From: Thermus brockianus
Lineage (GTDB): Bacteria; Deinococcota; Deinococci; Deinococcales; Thermaceae
Assembly (NCBI RefSeq): GCF_021462505.1
Contig: NZ_JAKEDV010000002.1
Span: 288,975 to 349,610, forward strand
Reading direction: 5' to 3'
Length of the DNA stretch: 60,636 nt
Shown here: one piece after another, positions 34,808 to 42,692 of the stretch
Numbering within the stretch: position 1 is the first letter of the stretch
Layout: every line of letters begins with the position of its first letter
Notes under the pieces: generated by a model
The model's database searches: none
What the model was told of the DNA's origin: nothing
Seen by the model: the letters and a program-made list of their open reading frames with translations, nothing else
Translations under genes and position numbers: made by a program

Positions 34808-35077
34808 TTACTTCCTAAGGCCCAGTTTCTCAACCAGGGCCCGGTAGCGCTCCGGATCTTCCCGCTCCAGGTAGCGAAGAAGCCGGCGCCTTTGCCCCAC
34901 CAGCATCAAGAGACCCCGGTGGGAGTGGTGGTCGTGCTTGTGCACCTTGAGGTGCTCGGAAAGCCGGTTGATGCGCAGGGTGAGCAGGGCCACCTGCACC
35001 TCGGTGCTCCCCGTGTCCCCGGGGAAGCGGGCGAACTCCTGTATGACCTTTTGCTTTTCCTCTTTGCTGATGGGCAT
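34808..35077 (-). CDS. rpsO: 30S ribosomal protein S15
   Basis: The 89-residue protein is S15, an early-binding protein of the 30S central domain that contacts a three-way junction of 16S rRNA. Family segments are [34 protein letters not shown] and [10 protein letters not shown]. It is nearly the same as T. thermophilus S15. The ATG at 35077 gives the exact expected length and follows GGAGGTGAGG. It has its own promoter inside the end of the MFS gene and a structured leader. Confidence 0.97.
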   Translation of the reverse strand: MPISKEEKQKVIQEFARFPGDTGSTEVQVALLTLRINRLSEHLKVHKHDHHSHRGLLMLVGQRRRLLRYLEREDPERYRALVEKLGLRK

Positions 35078-35139
35078 CCTCACCTCCGTCAGGGGGGAAG
35101 GCGCTCTTGGCCCCTTCCTCCTCGAGGCCCCAAAGGGCC
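35078..35139 (-). promoter_or_regulatory. rpsO leader, probable S15 autoregulatory element
   Basis: The predicted leader is about 62 bases. It can form a GAGGCC/GGCCTC stem and a GGAAGG/CCTTCC stem before the ribosome site. In T. thermophilus S15 represses its own translation by binding an rRNA-like fold in this leader. The conserved position supports the same control here; the exact junction was not modelled. Confidence 0.55.
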
Positions 35140-35145
35140 TCCTCC

Positions 35146-35174
35146 AGGTTAGGACCTGCCCTTTCTTCCGTCAA
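35146..35174 (-). promoter_or_regulatory. rpsO promoter (TTGACG-N17-TAACCT)
   Basis: On the minus strand TTGACG (35174-35169) and TAACCT (35151-35146) are spaced by 17 bases. The promoter lies within the last codons of the upstream MFS gene and predicts a start near 35139. Confidence 0.7.
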
Positions 35175-36306
35175 GCAGGAAGAGGAGAAGGGCCCCAAGG
35201 GCCAGACCCGCCCCCACGGCGAAGGCCAGCGTAGGGCCATAGCCTTGCCATAGCCAACCGAAGATCAGGCTTGCGGGGAAGAGCAAAACCCCCACCACCG
35301 TGTGGTACAGGCCGATGGCGGTGGCCTTGGCCTCCTGGGGTACCAGGGTGGCCAGGTAGGCCCGGCTTGACCCCTCAAAAGCGGCGGAGTACAGGGCGTA
35401 AAGGAGAAGCAGGGCCACGCCCCCCAGGGCGGTCTGGGCCCAGGCGAAGCCCAGGTAGACCAGGGCGTAAAGGGCAAACCCCAGGGCCACCACCCGCCTC
35501 AACCCCACCCGGTCGGCAAGCCCCCCCAAGGGGTAGGAGAGAAGGGCGTAAAGGAGGTTGTAGCCCGTGTAGGCCAGGGTGACCTCCTCCTGCGAGAGGC
35601 CTAGGTCCTTAAGGCGCAGGAGCAGGAAGGCGTTAGAGGAGAGGGCCAGGGCAAAGATGCCGGAAACCAGAAGGAAGCGCCGGTAAGCGGCCGGGAGGGT
35701 CTTCAGGTAGTCCAGGCGAAGGGGGGGAGGGGGGGTGTGGGCGGCCCTGGCCGGGCCAGGCTCCGTGACCCTAAGAAGCGTGAGCCAGGCCAAGAAGGCG
35801 GGGATGGCGGAAAGCCAGAAGACGCCCCGCACCCCCAGATGGGGCAGGAGAAGGAAGGCCAAGAAGGGGCCCACGGTGGCCCCCAAGGTGTCCAGGCCCC
35901 GGTGAAGGCCATAGGCCCGTCCCAGGGCGCCCTTATCCACGGTTTCCGCAAGGAGAGCATCCCGGGGGGCGGTGCGCAGGCCCTTCCCGAGACGGTCCAG
36001 AAAACGGTACAGAAGGACGTGCCCTGGGCTTTGCGCCAGGGCCAGGATGGGCCTTAAGAAGGCGGGTAAGCCATAGCCCAGGAGGAGCAGGGGCTTTCTC
36101 CGGCCCACCCGGTCCGAAACCCGTCCCCCCACCACCTTGAAGAGGCTGGCGGTGGCCTCGGCTATCCCCTCCACCAGGCCGAGGGTTCCAGCCCCTGCGC
36201 CCAGGCTGGTGAGGAAGAGGGGCAAAAGGGGATAGACCATCTCGCTGGCCACGTCCATGAGGAAGCTGACCAGGCCCAGGAGGTAGACTTGCGCGGGAAG
36301 CTTCAT
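35149..36306 (-). CDS. MFS-family transporter
   Basis: The 385-residue protein has about twelve membrane helices. The MFS signature [15 protein letters not shown] sits between helices 2 and 3, and a second copy, [15 protein letters not shown], sits in the C-terminal half. The substrate is unknown. I chose the ATG at 36306, which gives a normal N-terminus ([11 protein letters not shown]) and overlaps the preceding membrane gene by four bases (ATGA). A much longer open frame reaching 36807 runs through that gene in another frame and is rejected. Confidence 0.9.
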   Translation of the reverse strand: MKLPAQVYLLGLVSFLMDVASEMVYPLLPLFLTSLGAGAGTLGLVEGIAEATASLFKVVGGRVSDRVGRRKPLLLLGYGLPAFLRPILALAQSPGHVLLYRFLDRLGKGLRTAPRDALLAETVDKGALGRAYGLHRGLDTLGATVGPFLAFLLLPHLGVRGVFWLSAIPAFLAWLTLLRVTEPGPARAAHTPPPPLRLDYLKTLPAAYRRFLLVSGIFALALSSNAFLLLRLKDLGLSQEEVTLAYTGYNLLYALLSYPLGGLADRVGLRRVVALGFALYALVYLGFAWAQTALGGVALLLLYALYSAAFEGSSRAYLATLVPQEAKATAIGLYHTVVGVLLFPASLIFGWLWQGYGPTLAFAVGAGLALGALLLFLLDGRKGRS

Positions 36307-36788
36307 GGCCGGTACCTCACGTAAAGGAAAAGCAAGGGAGGTTCTGGAAGGACCATCAACAGGGAAAGGGGGTCCAAGGGGGCCGGGGAAAGCAGGGCTG
36401 GTCCCAGGGGGGTGGCGAAGGGCAGGGGCAGGGTGCGGGTGAGGAGGAAGAGCAGGAGGAAAACGGTGGAAAGCCCCACCCCAACGCGCCACACCAAGGG
36501 GGCGAAGGGGGGTTCCCCCTTGGGGTACATGAAGCGCAGGGTGATCAGGACAAGGGCGTAGGTGACCTTTAGGGCCAGCAAAACAAGGAAGAGCTGGCCG
36601 TAAAGGTAATACTCGCTCACCAGACCGTAGCGGACAGCCTCCGCCTCGGAAACCCCCAGGGCGCTTCCGCAAAGCCCTTGCCCCAGCACCTGACCCAGGC
36701 CCAACCCCAGGAACTGGAGAAAAAAGGGGAGAAGGGTGAGGCCCACTATCCAGCTCAAGGCGGGGGAGGTTACAAAGCCCACGGGCAT
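36303..36788 (-). CDS. Small integral membrane protein, unknown
   Basis: The 161-residue protein has four likely membrane helices (about 10-35, 62-85, 102-122 and 140-158) and no motif I recognise. It lies between the ba3 oxidase operon terminator and the MFS gene and overlaps the latter by four bases, so the two are co-transcribed. A TTGACC in the end of the cbaA terminator, with a poor -10, might serve as its promoter. A role with the transporter or the respiratory membrane is only positional. Confidence 0.7.
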   Translation of the reverse strand: MPVGFVTSPALSWIVGLTLLPFFLQFLGLGLGQVLGQGLCGSALGVSEAEAVRYGLVSEYYLYGQLFLVLLALKVTYALVLITLRFMYPKGEPPFAPLVWRVGVGLSTVFLLLFLLTRTLPLPFATPLGPALLSPAPLDPLSLLMVLPEPPLLFLYVRYRP

Positions 36789-36805
36789 AGCCTTGCGCCT
36801 TCCGC

Positions 36806-36843
36806 AAAAAAGGTCAAGAGCCAGAAACTCCTGGCCCTTGACC
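36806..36843 (-). terminator. Intrinsic terminator of the cbaDBA operon
   Basis: On the minus strand a 13-pair stem GGTCAAGGGCCAG/CTGGCTCTTGACC with a six-base loop is followed by six T residues. Confidence 0.92.
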
Positions 36844-36853
36844 CCTTGAGGGC

Positions 36854-38542
36854 CTACCAGAGCCGCATACCCGGCACCGGGTTCAGGTTGCTGAAAAGCT
36901 GCACCAGGGTGGGGCCGTAGGCCAACACTACCAGGATCACCGCCACGGCGAACCAGAAGCCGATGCGGTCCATGGCCTGGACCAGGGGACGGTCCTCGGG
37001 GCCGGAGATCACCTCAGCGAAGGGCACCGGGGCCTCGGCCAGCTCCGCCCTACGCTCCCGGCCCAAAAGAACGCTGAAGAGGCCGTAGATGAAAAGGAGC
37101 AACGCCACCAGCAGGATGATGCCGGCGAGAATGTTGAAGACCATGGGAAGGGCGGCGTGGGTATAGGCGTCCGGCACCTGGGCGATGTAGGCCCGCCGGG
37201 GCACGTTCAGGAGGCCCTGCCAGTGGAGGCCGAGGGCCATCACCATCATGCCGATGAACCAGAGCCAGACCACCGCCAGCCCCAGGCGGCGCTGGCCATC
37301 GGAGATGGGCTTTCCCGTGAGGTTGGGGATGAGCCACCACAGGGAGCCCATGCCGGTGAGGGTTACCAGGCTCGCCACCTGCAGGTGGAAGTGCCCCGGT
37401 ATCCAGGCGGTGTTGTGCACCACGTAGTCCAGGGTGAAGCTGGCGTTCACTATACCGCCAGCCCCTCCGGGGATGAAGCCGATCAACCCCAAGACGGGGG
37501 CCACGAAGGCCGGGTTGTCCCAGGGGAGGGCCTTGATCCAGCCCAAAAGCCCCTTCCCGCCCCGCAGGCGCCCGGCGAACTCCAGGCTGGCGGCCACGGT
37601 GAAGGCGGTCATGAGGCTGGGCACGGCCACGAACAGGGTGAGGACCGAGTGGATCATCTTCCAGGTGGGGTCAATGCCGGGGTCGGCGAACTGGTGGTGG
37701 AACCCCACGGGGGTGGAGAGGAGGAGGAAGAGGAGGAAGGCGAGCCGGGCCATGGGGTCGGACACCAGCTTCCCGCCCGCCTGCTTGGGGAGGATGGCGT
37801 AGATGATGGCGTAGGCGGGCAGGAGCCAGAAGTAAACGATGGGGTGGCCTGTCCACCAGAAGAGGGTGCGGGCCACCAAGGGGTCAACGCCCTGGATGAG
37901 GCCAAAGGACCAGGGTAGGAGGAAGAGGACGGCCTCGAGGACCAAGCCGATGGAGGCGATCAACCACATGAGCCAGAAGACCACGGCCATGTAGGTGACC
38001 AAGGGGGTCACCTTCCCCGGGTTTTGCGCCTTCCAACGGCGCCAAAGGTCCCAAACGATGTAGATGCTCACCCAGGTGGAAAGGACGAAAACGCTGGCCC
38101 CCAGGTAGAAGGCCCAGTGGCCCTTGAGGGGCGGGTAGAAGGTGTAGAGGACCGTGGCCTCGTTGGCGAGAAGGGGAAGGGCGGCCACCACGAGCCCCAG
38201 GAAGGCCATCCACCAGGAAAGCCACATGAGGCCCATGTTGGGCCTCATGTTCAGCTCCCGCGCCGGCAGATAGACCATGATGGCCTGGGCGAAGAGCTGG
38301 GTGAAGACGATGGCGTTTAGGACCCCGTGCAGGGTGAGGCCCTGGTAGTAGGACTGGACGAAGGGGAGAAGGCGCTTAAGGAGGGGGTAGGCGTCCACGT
38401 TCCCGTAGTTCAGGGCCTGGAAGGGGCCAAAGAGGCTTCCCACGATGACGGCGAGGAAGCCCAGGACGAGGAAGTAGAGGGTGGCCTTCTTTTCCGGATA
38501 GGCCTCGTAGATGCGGCTAATCTCTCCCGTACGCACCGCCAT
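36854..38542 (-). CDS. cbaA: Cytochrome ba3 oxidase subunit I
   Basis: The 562-residue subunit carries heme b and the heme a3-CuB oxygen-reducing site of the B-type heme-copper oxidase. Heme b is bound by His72 (LTLHGVL) and by the second His of GHFHLQVA. CuB ligands are in WWTGHPIVYFW, which also holds the His-Tyr crosslink, and in GFHHQFADPG. Thirteen membrane helices are expected. Residue numbering agrees with T. thermophilus CbaA. It is the last gene of cbaD-cbaB-cbaA and ends in a strong terminator. This enzyme is used at low oxygen. Confidence 0.97.
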   Translation of the reverse strand: MAVRTGEISRIYEAYPEKKATLYFLVLGFLAVIVGSLFGPFQALNYGNVDAYPLLKRLLPFVQSYYQGLTLHGVLNAIVFTQLFAQAIMVYLPARELNMRPNMGLMWLSWWMAFLGLVVAALPLLANEATVLYTFYPPLKGHWAFYLGASVFVLSTWVSIYIVWDLWRRWKAQNPGKVTPLVTYMAVVFWLMWLIASIGLVLEAVLFLLPWSFGLIQGVDPLVARTLFWWTGHPIVYFWLLPAYAIIYAILPKQAGGKLVSDPMARLAFLLFLLLSTPVGFHHQFADPGIDPTWKMIHSVLTLFVAVPSLMTAFTVAASLEFAGRLRGGKGLLGWIKALPWDNPAFVAPVLGLIGFIPGGAGGIVNASFTLDYVVHNTAWIPGHFHLQVASLVTLTGMGSLWWLIPNLTGKPISDGQRRLGLAVVWLWFIGMMVMALGLHWQGLLNVPRRAYIAQVPDAYTHAALPMVFNILAGIILLVALLLFIYGLFSVLLGRERRAELAEAPVPFAEVISGPEDRPLVQAMDRIGFWFAVAVILVVLAYGPTLVQLFSNLNPVPGMRLW

Positions 38543-38545
38543 AGC

Positions 38546-39052
38546 TCACTCCTTCACCACGATCTTGCCGAACATGTTCTGGTGGCCGATGCCGCAGTAC
38601 TGGTTGCAGATGATGCGGTACTCCCCGGCCTTCTTGAAGGTGTAGCGCACGGTGGACACCTCCCCGGGAAGCACCTCCACGTTGATGTTGGTGCCCTCCA
38701 CGTGGAAGCCGTGGATCACCTCGGGGCTGGTGATCTTGAAGACGATTTCGGCCCCCTTGGGTACCTCAATGGGGTTGGGCTGGTAGCCATAGGCGAAGGC
38801 CAGGACGTAGACCGTGTACTGGTTGGGGCCGGTCTGGACCACCGCCTGGGCGGGGTCGGCCCAGGGGCCCTCCGTGCGCACGGTGGCGGGGTTGACCCGC
38901 TCCAGCTTGCCCGCAGGGATAGCCCCGGCGGTGTGGGTGGCCAAGGTGTAGGCGATGAGGGCGATGAAGACGATGAGCATGGCTAGGGAAAAGGCCAGCC
39001 AGCCCTTCTCGTAAGCCAGGATCGCCTTGTGCGCCTTGTGTTCGTCCACCAT
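38546..39052 (-). CDS. cbaB: Cytochrome ba3 oxidase subunit II
   Basis: The 168-residue subunit has one N-terminal membrane helix (about 18-38) and a periplasmic cupredoxin domain with the dinuclear CuA site. Ligands lie in CNQYCGIGHQNM near residues 149-160 and in an upstream histidine (VIHGFHVEG). CuA accepts electrons from cytochrome c552. It starts three bases after the cbaD stop and ends three bases before cbaA. Length agrees with T. thermophilus. Confidence 0.97.
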   Translation of the reverse strand: MVDEHKAHKAILAYEKGWLAFSLAMLIVFIALIAYTLATHTAGAIPAGKLERVNPATVRTEGPWADPAQAVVQTGPNQYTVYVLAFAYGYQPNPIEVPKGAEIVFKITSPEVIHGFHVEGTNINVEVLPGEVSTVRYTFKKAGEYRIICNQYCGIGHQNMFGKIVVKE

Positions 39053-39055
39053 GGT

Positions 39056-39160
39056 TTACCCCCTAGCGAAGAAAAGGGCATATACCCCCAGCCAGAAGAC
39101 CAAGATGGTGAGGGTAAGAACCACTATTACTCCCATGGCGCCAACCGGTTTCTCCTCCAT
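39056..39160 (-). CDS. cbaD: Cytochrome ba3 oxidase subunit IIa
   Basis: The 34-residue protein is a single membrane helix (MGVIVVLTLTILVFWLGVYA) with a short acidic N-terminus, matching subunit IIa of T. thermophilus ba3 oxidase, which replaces the second helix missing from subunit II. AGGGAGGAAGGGT precedes the ATG at 39160. It is the first gene of the operon. A longer open frame upstream covers the promoter and is not translated. Confidence 0.93.
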   Translation of the reverse strand: MEEKPVGAMGVIVVLTLTILVFWLGVYALFFARG

Positions 39161-39200
39161 ACCCTTCCTCCCTAACGGCGGGGTGCCGTATACGGGGGTT

Positions 39201-39230
39201 ATGGTAGCGAAAAGCCCGTCAAAGGGTGAA
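39201..39230 (-). promoter_or_regulatory. Possible cbaDBA promoter (TTCACC-N18-TACCAT)
   Basis: On the minus strand TTCACC (39230-39225) and TACCAT (39206-39201) are separated by 18 bases. This predicts a start near 39194 and a leader of about 34 bases. Both boxes match consensus at four of six positions. Confidence 0.4.
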
Positions 39231-39235
39231 GTACA

Positions 39236-39269
39236 TTTGTCCCTTACTTTAGGGAGCAATTGGGACAAA
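39236..39269. promoter_or_regulatory. Inverted repeat upstream of the ba3 operon
   Basis: TTTGTCCC (39236-39243) and GGGACAAA (39262-39269) are perfect inverted copies separated by 18 bases. They lie just upstream of the predicted cbaDBA -35 box, a usual place for an activator. The right copy also continues into a small local hairpin (GGGAC-AAAA-GTCCC). Confidence 0.45.
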
Positions 39270-39301
39270 AGTCCCTTCCCGCTCTTAGATACAGGAGGGG
39301 G

Positions 39302-39334
39302 GTAAAGGGAAGGGCCGGGAAGATTTCCCGGCCC
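39302..39334 (-). terminator. Terminator after mglA
   Basis: On the minus strand a ten-pair stem GGGCCGGGAA/TTCCCGGCCC with a three-base loop is followed by TTCCCTTTACC. The T-run is interrupted. Confidence 0.7.
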
Positions 39335-39350
39335 CCGGCTTCGTCCCGGC

Positions 39351-39941
39351 TTAGGCCCCGCTTCCCACCCGGGCCAGGACCAGGCGGCTCACCTCCTTAA
39401 GGGTTTCAAACACCCCCTTCCCCTCCGTGGCCACCGCCTCAAACACGGGGAAGCGCCCCTCTGGGTCCACCACCGCCCGGACCATCTCCACGGGGAGGGC
39501 ATCGGGGAGGTCGCGCTTGTTGACTTGGAGGACCACGGGGAGGTCTTCCACCTTCAAGCCGTATTCCGCCAGGTTTTCCCGCATGTTGCGCATGCTCTCG
39601 GCGTTGGCCCGGAGTCGGTTTGGGGCGGAGTCGGCCACGAAGACGATCCCGTCCACGCCGCGAAGGATGAGCTTGCGGCTGGCGTTGTAGAAGACCTGCC
39701 CGGGCACGGTGTAAAGGTGGAAGCGGGTTTTAAAGCCCTTCACTTCCCCCAAGTCCAGGGGGAGAAAGTCAAAAAAGAGGGTTCGCTCGTCCTCGGTGGC
39801 CAAGGAAACCATCTCCCCCTTCCGCCCCTCGGGGATTTTGCCGTAGATCCACTTTAGGTTGGTGGTCTTGCCCGAGAGGCCGGGGCCATAGTAGACGATC
39901 TTGAAGTTGATCTCGCGGTTGGCGAAGTTGATGGTGCTCAT
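39351..39941 (-). CDS. mglA: Polarity GTPase MglA
   Basis: The 196-residue Ras-like GTPase has the P-loop [10 protein letters not shown], the atypical switch and DxxG region [12 protein letters not shown], and NKRD for guanine. It matches the T. thermophilus protein whose structure with MglB is known. MglA-type GTPases mark a cell pole and direct motility machinery; in Thermus a link to type IV pili is inferred. I chose the ATG at 39941, one base after the mglB stop, giving the standard 196 residues. It is co-transcribed with mglB. Confidence 0.96.
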   Translation of the reverse strand: MSTINFANREINFKIVYYGPGLSGKTTNLKWIYGKIPEGRKGEMVSLATEDERTLFFDFLPLDLGEVKGFKTRFHLYTVPGQVFYNASRKLILRGVDGIVFVADSAPNRLRANAESMRNMRENLAEYGLKVEDLPVVLQVNKRDLPDALPVEMVRAVVDPEGRFPVFEAVATEGKGVFETLKEVSRLVLARVGSGA

Positions 39942-39942
39942 G

Positions 39943-40434
39943 TTAGTTGCCAAAGAGCTCGTCCAGGAGGGCCTTGGCTTCCTCGCGGTACTGGGTGTCC
40001 AGGTTGAGCTTGGGCGGGTTGGCCAGGGCTTCCTCGGCGAGCCTAGCTAGGGCCTCCGCCGCCCGCTTCCCGTAGAGCTTCACCTTGCCCAGGGGGGCGT
40101 TCTCGTCAAAGACCAGGACCAAAAGGGCGTGCTCCCCGGCCTCGTCCACGTAGAGGCCCATGCGCTCGCCCTGGTGCACCACCTCCTGGAAGCGGGCCTC
40201 ACCCAGGAGCTTGGCCAAAGCCTGGGTGGCGGCGGCGTTTCCCGCCACCAGGGTGGCGAGGGAGTCCAAGGGCGGGGGCTTAGGGGCCCATAGGGCCTCC
40301 TTGTGGGCCAGGACGAAGCCCTTGCGGTCTATGAAGAGGGCGTACCGGGCCCCGGTTTCCCGAAGCGTTTCCTCCAGGACGTCCATGGCCCGCTCGTAGG
40401 GGCCTCCGTAGAGGACCAGGGAAGGTTCCACCAT
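39943..40434 (-). CDS. mglB: MglB, roadblock/LC7 GTPase-activating partner of MglA
   Basis: The 163-residue protein has a roadblock/LC7 fold: a central helix and sheet with [11 protein letters not shown] and [20 protein letters not shown]. MglB dimers bind MglA and stimulate GTP hydrolysis. It is the first gene of mglB-mglA. Its ATG is only 17 bases from that of the divergent M20 peptidase, with TAGACT nine bases upstream, so the message would have a leader of at most two or three bases. Confidence 0.95.
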   Translation of the reverse strand: MVEPSLVLYGGPYERAMDVLEETLRETGARYALFIDRKGFVLAHKEALWAPKPPPLDSLATLVAGNAAATQALAKLLGEARFQEVVHQGERMGLYVDEAGEHALLVLVFDENAPLGKVKLYGKRAAEALARLAEEALANPPKLNLDTQYREEAKALLDELFGN

Positions 40435-40436
40435 AG

Positions 40437-40449
40437 TATGCTCAGTCTA
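40437..40449. promoter_or_regulatory. Facing -10 elements between mglB and the M20 peptidase gene
   Basis: TATGCT (40437-40442, plus) and TAGACT (40449-40444, minus) lie back to back in the 17-base gap. Each ends nine bases before the start codon it would serve. Confidence 0.4.
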
Positions 40450-40451
40450 CC

Positions 40452-41777
40452 ATGAGGCCTTTTCTAGAGGAGGCAAGGGCCCTTCTTGCGGAGCTCGTGG
40501 CCTTGCCCACGGTGAGCGCCGAGGGCCGGGCTTTGGCGGAGGGGGCGGAAAAGGTGGCGGGGCTCTTGGAAAGCCTGGGCCTAGAGGCGGAGCTTCACCC
40601 GGGCTATGGCCCCCCGGTGGTCTATGCCGAGGGAGGCGAAGGGGAGAGGACCCTTTTGTTCTACAACCACTACGATGTGCAGCCCCCGGACCCCTTGGAG
40701 CTCTGGGAAAGCGACCCCTTTACCCTCACGGAACGGGACGGGGCCTGGTACGGCCGGGGCACCCACGACGACAAGGGGGAGCTGGTGGCCAGGGTGATGG
40801 CCCTAAAGCTTTTCCAGGAAAAGCACGGGTTTTTGCCCCGGGTGAAGTTCGTGGTGGAGGGGGAGGAGGAGGTGGGAAGCCCCCACCTCGAGGCCTACGT
40901 GGAGGCCCACGCCCCCCGTCTACGGGCGGACGCCATCCTGTGGGAGGCGGGGGGCGTGGACGCCCAGGGGCGGCCCTACCTCTACGCCGGGCTTAAGGGG
41001 ATCGTGGCCCTGGAGCTTAGGGTGCGCACCGCCCGCTATGACCTCCACTCCTCCTACGGGGCGGTGGTGGAAAACCCCATCTACCGCCTAAGCCGGGCCC
41101 TGGCCTCCTTGAGGGACGAGGAGGGGAGGGTCCTCATCCCGGGCTTTTACGCCAAGGTGCGCCCCCTCACGCCCTTGGAGATGGAGGTGCTCTCCGAGAT
41201 CCCCGACGAAAGCGAGGCCCTAAAGGAAGCCTTCGGCGTGCGGGACTTCTTGGGGGGTGCGAGGAACCTAGAGTTCAACCAGAGGCTTTACGCCGAGCCT
41301 TGCGTCAACATCAACGGCATTCACTCGGGCTACGGGGGGCCTGGGTCCAAGACGGTTCTCCCGGCGGAGGCCTACGCCAAACTGGACTTCCGCCTGGTGC
41401 CGGACCAGGACCCCGAGGAGATACCCGTGCTCTTGAAGCGCCACCTCGAGGCCCACGGCTTCCACGACGTGGAGGTGGTGGTCTTGGAGAAGGGGGAGCG
41501 GCCCGCCCGCTCGGACCTCGCCCACCCCTTCGTGGGCCTGGCGCGAAAGGCCCTGGAGGAGGCCTTTGGGGCGAAGGCGGTGCTTTACCCCAACATGGCG
41601 GGGTCTGGGCCCATGTACCCCTTCCTCCACCACCTGAAGGCCCCGGCGGTGGGCCTAGGGGTGGGCTACCCGGGGAGCCGGGTCCATAGCCCCAACGAGC
41701 ACATCCGCATCCGGGACTTTGAGCGGGGCACCTTGGCCATCCTACGCCTAATGGAGCGCTTCTTCGGTATCCTCTAG
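40452..41777 (+). CDS. M20-family metallopeptidase (dipeptidase-like)
   Basis: The 441-residue zinc peptidase of the M20 family has the metal motifs NHYDVQPPDPLELW near residue 75 and GRGTHDDKGEL near residue 100. The catalytic Glu is in VEGEEEVGSPHLE near residue 137. The dimerisation domain (about 190-300) and a C-terminal histidine near SRVHSPNEHIR are present. The arrangement fits carboxypeptidase G2-type and carnosinase-like dipeptidases; the exact peptide substrate is unknown. It has no signal peptide. speB follows after five bases. Confidence 0.92.
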   Translation: MRPFLEEARALLAELVALPTVSAEGRALAEGAEKVAGLLESLGLEAELHPGYGPPVVYAEGGEGERTLLFYNHYDVQPPDPLELWESDPFTLTERDGAWYGRGTHDDKGELVARVMALKLFQEKHGFLPRVKFVVEGEEEVGSPHLEAYVEAHAPRLRADAILWEAGGVDAQGRPYLYAGLKGIVALELRVRTARYDLHSSYGAVVENPIYRLSRALASLRDEEGRVLIPGFYAKVRPLTPLEMEVLSEIPDESEALKEAFGVRDFLGGARNLEFNQRLYAEPCVNINGIHSGYGGPGSKTVLPAEAYAKLDFRLVPDQDPEEIPVLLKRHLEAHGFHDVEVVVLEKGERPARSDLAHPFVGLARKALEEAFGAKAVLYPNMAGSGPMYPFLHHLKAPAVGLGVGYPGSRVHSPNEHIRIRDFERGTLAILRLMERFFGIL

Positions 41778-41782
41778 GGGCT

Positions 41783-42664
41783 ATGCGCCTCGTCTTCGGC
41801 GAACAAGACACCCCTTACGAGATGGCGCGGGTGGTGGTCCTGCCCGTGCCCTACGACCTTTCCCTCTCCTTCCTCCCGGGGGCAAGGCGGGGCCCCGAGG
41901 CCATCCTCCTGGCGAGCCGGGAGCTTGAGCCCTTCCTCCTGGAACTGGGCATCGCCCCCGAGGAGGCGGGCATCCACGCCGCCGAGCCCGTGCCCTGGGT
42001 GGCGGGAAGCGCCGAGGAAAGCCACCGCCTGATCGGGGAGGCCGCAAGGGCCCACCTGCGGGCGGGGAAGTTCCTGGTGGCCCTCGGGGGGGACCATTCC
42101 ATCACCCGCCCCTTGGTCCTGGCCCATCGGGAGGTCTTGGGGGAGTTCTCCCTCCTCCACATTGACGCCCACGCCGACCTCTACCCGGAGTGGCAGGGCT
42201 CCCCTTACTCCCACGCCTCTCCCTTCCACCGCCTCCTCCTCGAGGGCTTCCCCCTGGTCCAGGTGGGCATCCGGGCCATGGACCGGGACTCGCTTCGCCT
42301 GGCACAGGAGAAGGGCGTGGCCCTCTTCCCCGCCCACCGGCTTCACCGGGAGGGGCTTCCCCTAAAGGAGATCCTCGCCGCCTTGGGGAAGCGGGTCTAC
42401 ATCAGCTTTGACTTTGATGCCCTGGACCCTTCCCTCATGCCCAGCGTGGGTACCCCCTTGCCCGGGGGGCTTTCCTACCGCCAGGCGGTGGACCTCCTGG
42501 AGGCGGTTTTCGCCGAAAAGGAGGTGGTGGGGATGGACTTCGTGGAGCTTTCCCCCAATGGCCAGTTCCACGCCGAGATGACCGCCGCCCAGCTCGTCTA
42601 CCACGCCATCGGGCTCAAGGCCCTGAGCGCCGGGTGGCTCGCCCCGGAAGGGGAGCACAGTTAG
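41783..42664 (+). CDS. speB: Ureohydrolase (agmatinase/aminopropylagmatine type)
   Basis: The 293-residue ureohydrolase has the binuclear manganese motifs GGDHSITRP near residue 106, HIDAHADLYPEW near residue 130 and SFDFDALDPS near residue 212. In T. thermophilus the SpeB homologue releases urea from N1-aminopropylagmatine to make spermidine, a step special to Thermus polyamine synthesis. This gene is a good candidate for the same reaction, although sequence alone does not separate it from agmatinase. speA and speE are not in the window. It lies five bases after the peptidase gene. Confidence 0.9.
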   Translation: MRLVFGEQDTPYEMARVVVLPVPYDLSLSFLPGARRGPEAILLASRELEPFLLELGIAPEEAGIHAAEPVPWVAGSAEESHRLIGEAARAHLRAGKFLVALGGDHSITRPLVLAHREVLGEFSLLHIDAHADLYPEWQGSPYSHASPFHRLLLEGFPLVQVGIRAMDRDSLRLAQEKGVALFPAHRLHREGLPLKEILAALGKRVYISFDFDALDPSLMPSVGTPLPGGLSYRQAVDLLEAVFAEKEVVGMDFVELSPNGQFHAEMTAAQLVYHAIGLKALSAGWLAPEGEHS

Positions 42665-42680
42665 CCTAGGCCTTTCCCGC

Positions 42681-42686
42681 TAGCCT
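42681..42686 (+). promoter_or_regulatory. -10 element (TAGCCT) for exported hydrolase gene
   Basis: TAGCCT ends six bases before the ATG at 42693. The intervening bases are GGGGGC and offer no spaced ribosome site. Confidence 0.45.
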
Positions 42687-42692
42687 GGGGGC

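Noticed and set aside
33502-34818. 438-codon open frame on the plus strand opposite pnp
   Set aside because: It is an antisense shadow of PNPase with low-complexity Gly/Leu/His content.
36307-36807. N-terminal extension of the MFS gene up to 36807
   Set aside because: It overlaps a better membrane-protein gene in another frame and the cbaA terminator. The normal MFS N-terminus begins at 36306.
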